From Betaproteobacteria bacterium SCN2 (lineage in GTDB: Bacteria > Pseudomonadota > Gammaproteobacteria > Burkholderiales > Thiobacillaceae), in assembly GCA_008923285.1 (NCBI GenBank), contig WBSG01000010.1:38344-102343 (forward strand): a stretch of 64,000 nt of DNA. The letters are read 5' to 3'. Position numbers and translations under genes: made by a program. This document shows positions 64,000 through 64,000 of the stretch, one piece after another. Under the pieces are notes generated by a model. That model did not search any database. It saw only the letters and a program-made list of their open reading frames with translations, and was not told the DNA's origin. Numbering within the stretch: position 1 is the stretch's first letter; each line of letters opens with the position of its first letter.

Positions 64000-64000
64000 G

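Overview
The window is a high-G+C chromosomal segment of a betaproteobacterium. The best guess is a Nitrosomonadales-type chemolithotroph (Sulfuricella/Gallionella-like). This placement is inferred from conserved gene order (tig-clpP-clpX-lon-hupB-tRNA-Val-tRNA-Asp-ppiD-fabI; gloB and a methyltransferase beside rnhA-dnaQ) and from protein character, not from a database search. Genes are densely packed, with many ATGA/TGATG stop-start overlaps and several TTG/GTG starts.

Region by region. 1-7.3 kb (+): the end of a kinase-like gene, three small stress-type proteins (DUF937, GlsB-like, YegP-like), mfd, a DUF1015 protein, an isolated flgM with a clear sigma-28 promoter, and a CopZ-like metal chaperone. 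7.2-12.2 kb (-): methyltransferase-rnhA-dnaQ, then a periplasmic binding protein and a membrane GGDEF/EAL protein. 12.2-14.6 kb (+): gloB and mltD. 14.6-20.9 kb (-): a complete yejABEF-type peptide importer. 21-30.4 kb: fabI (+), then the folding and proteolysis block (ppiD, two tRNAs, HU, lon, clpX, clpP, tig) on the minus strand.

30.7-35.3 kb (+): a cytosolic group 3b [NiFe] hydrogenase (hydB, hydG, hydD, hydA) with its own maturation protease, followed by a TrpB2-type PLP enzyme. 36.8-42.1 kb: a PAS-GGDEF-EAL protein, an alpha/beta hydrolase, and a compact triad of cytochrome P450, acyl carrier protein and an acyltransferase-like protein. 42.4-47.4 kb: accessory metabolism, including an AraC regulator divergent from a small methyltransferase cluster, cytidine deaminase, an MDR oxidoreductase and a carboxymuconolactone-decarboxylase-like protein. 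47.5-49.2 kb: an AT-rich, probably transferred patch carrying a DUF2971 gene between two related repeats, plus an unrecognised two-helix membrane protein.

49.4-64 kb (-): the most striking block. Read in the direction of transcription it holds a HupH-like chaperone, an Isp-type membrane [NiFe] hydrogenase in the order hynS-isp1-isp2-hynL, a HupE/UreJ metal permease, and then a complete nine-subunit V/A-type rotary ATPase (H-C-I-K-F-E-A-B-D). The permease stop overlaps the first ATPase start. The layout suggests that H2 oxidation or evolution at the membrane and ion pumping by the V/A-ATPase are expressed together, while the group 3b enzyme handles NAD(P)H-linked H2 turnover in the cytoplasm. 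No CRISPR array, prophage or complete insertion sequence was seen.
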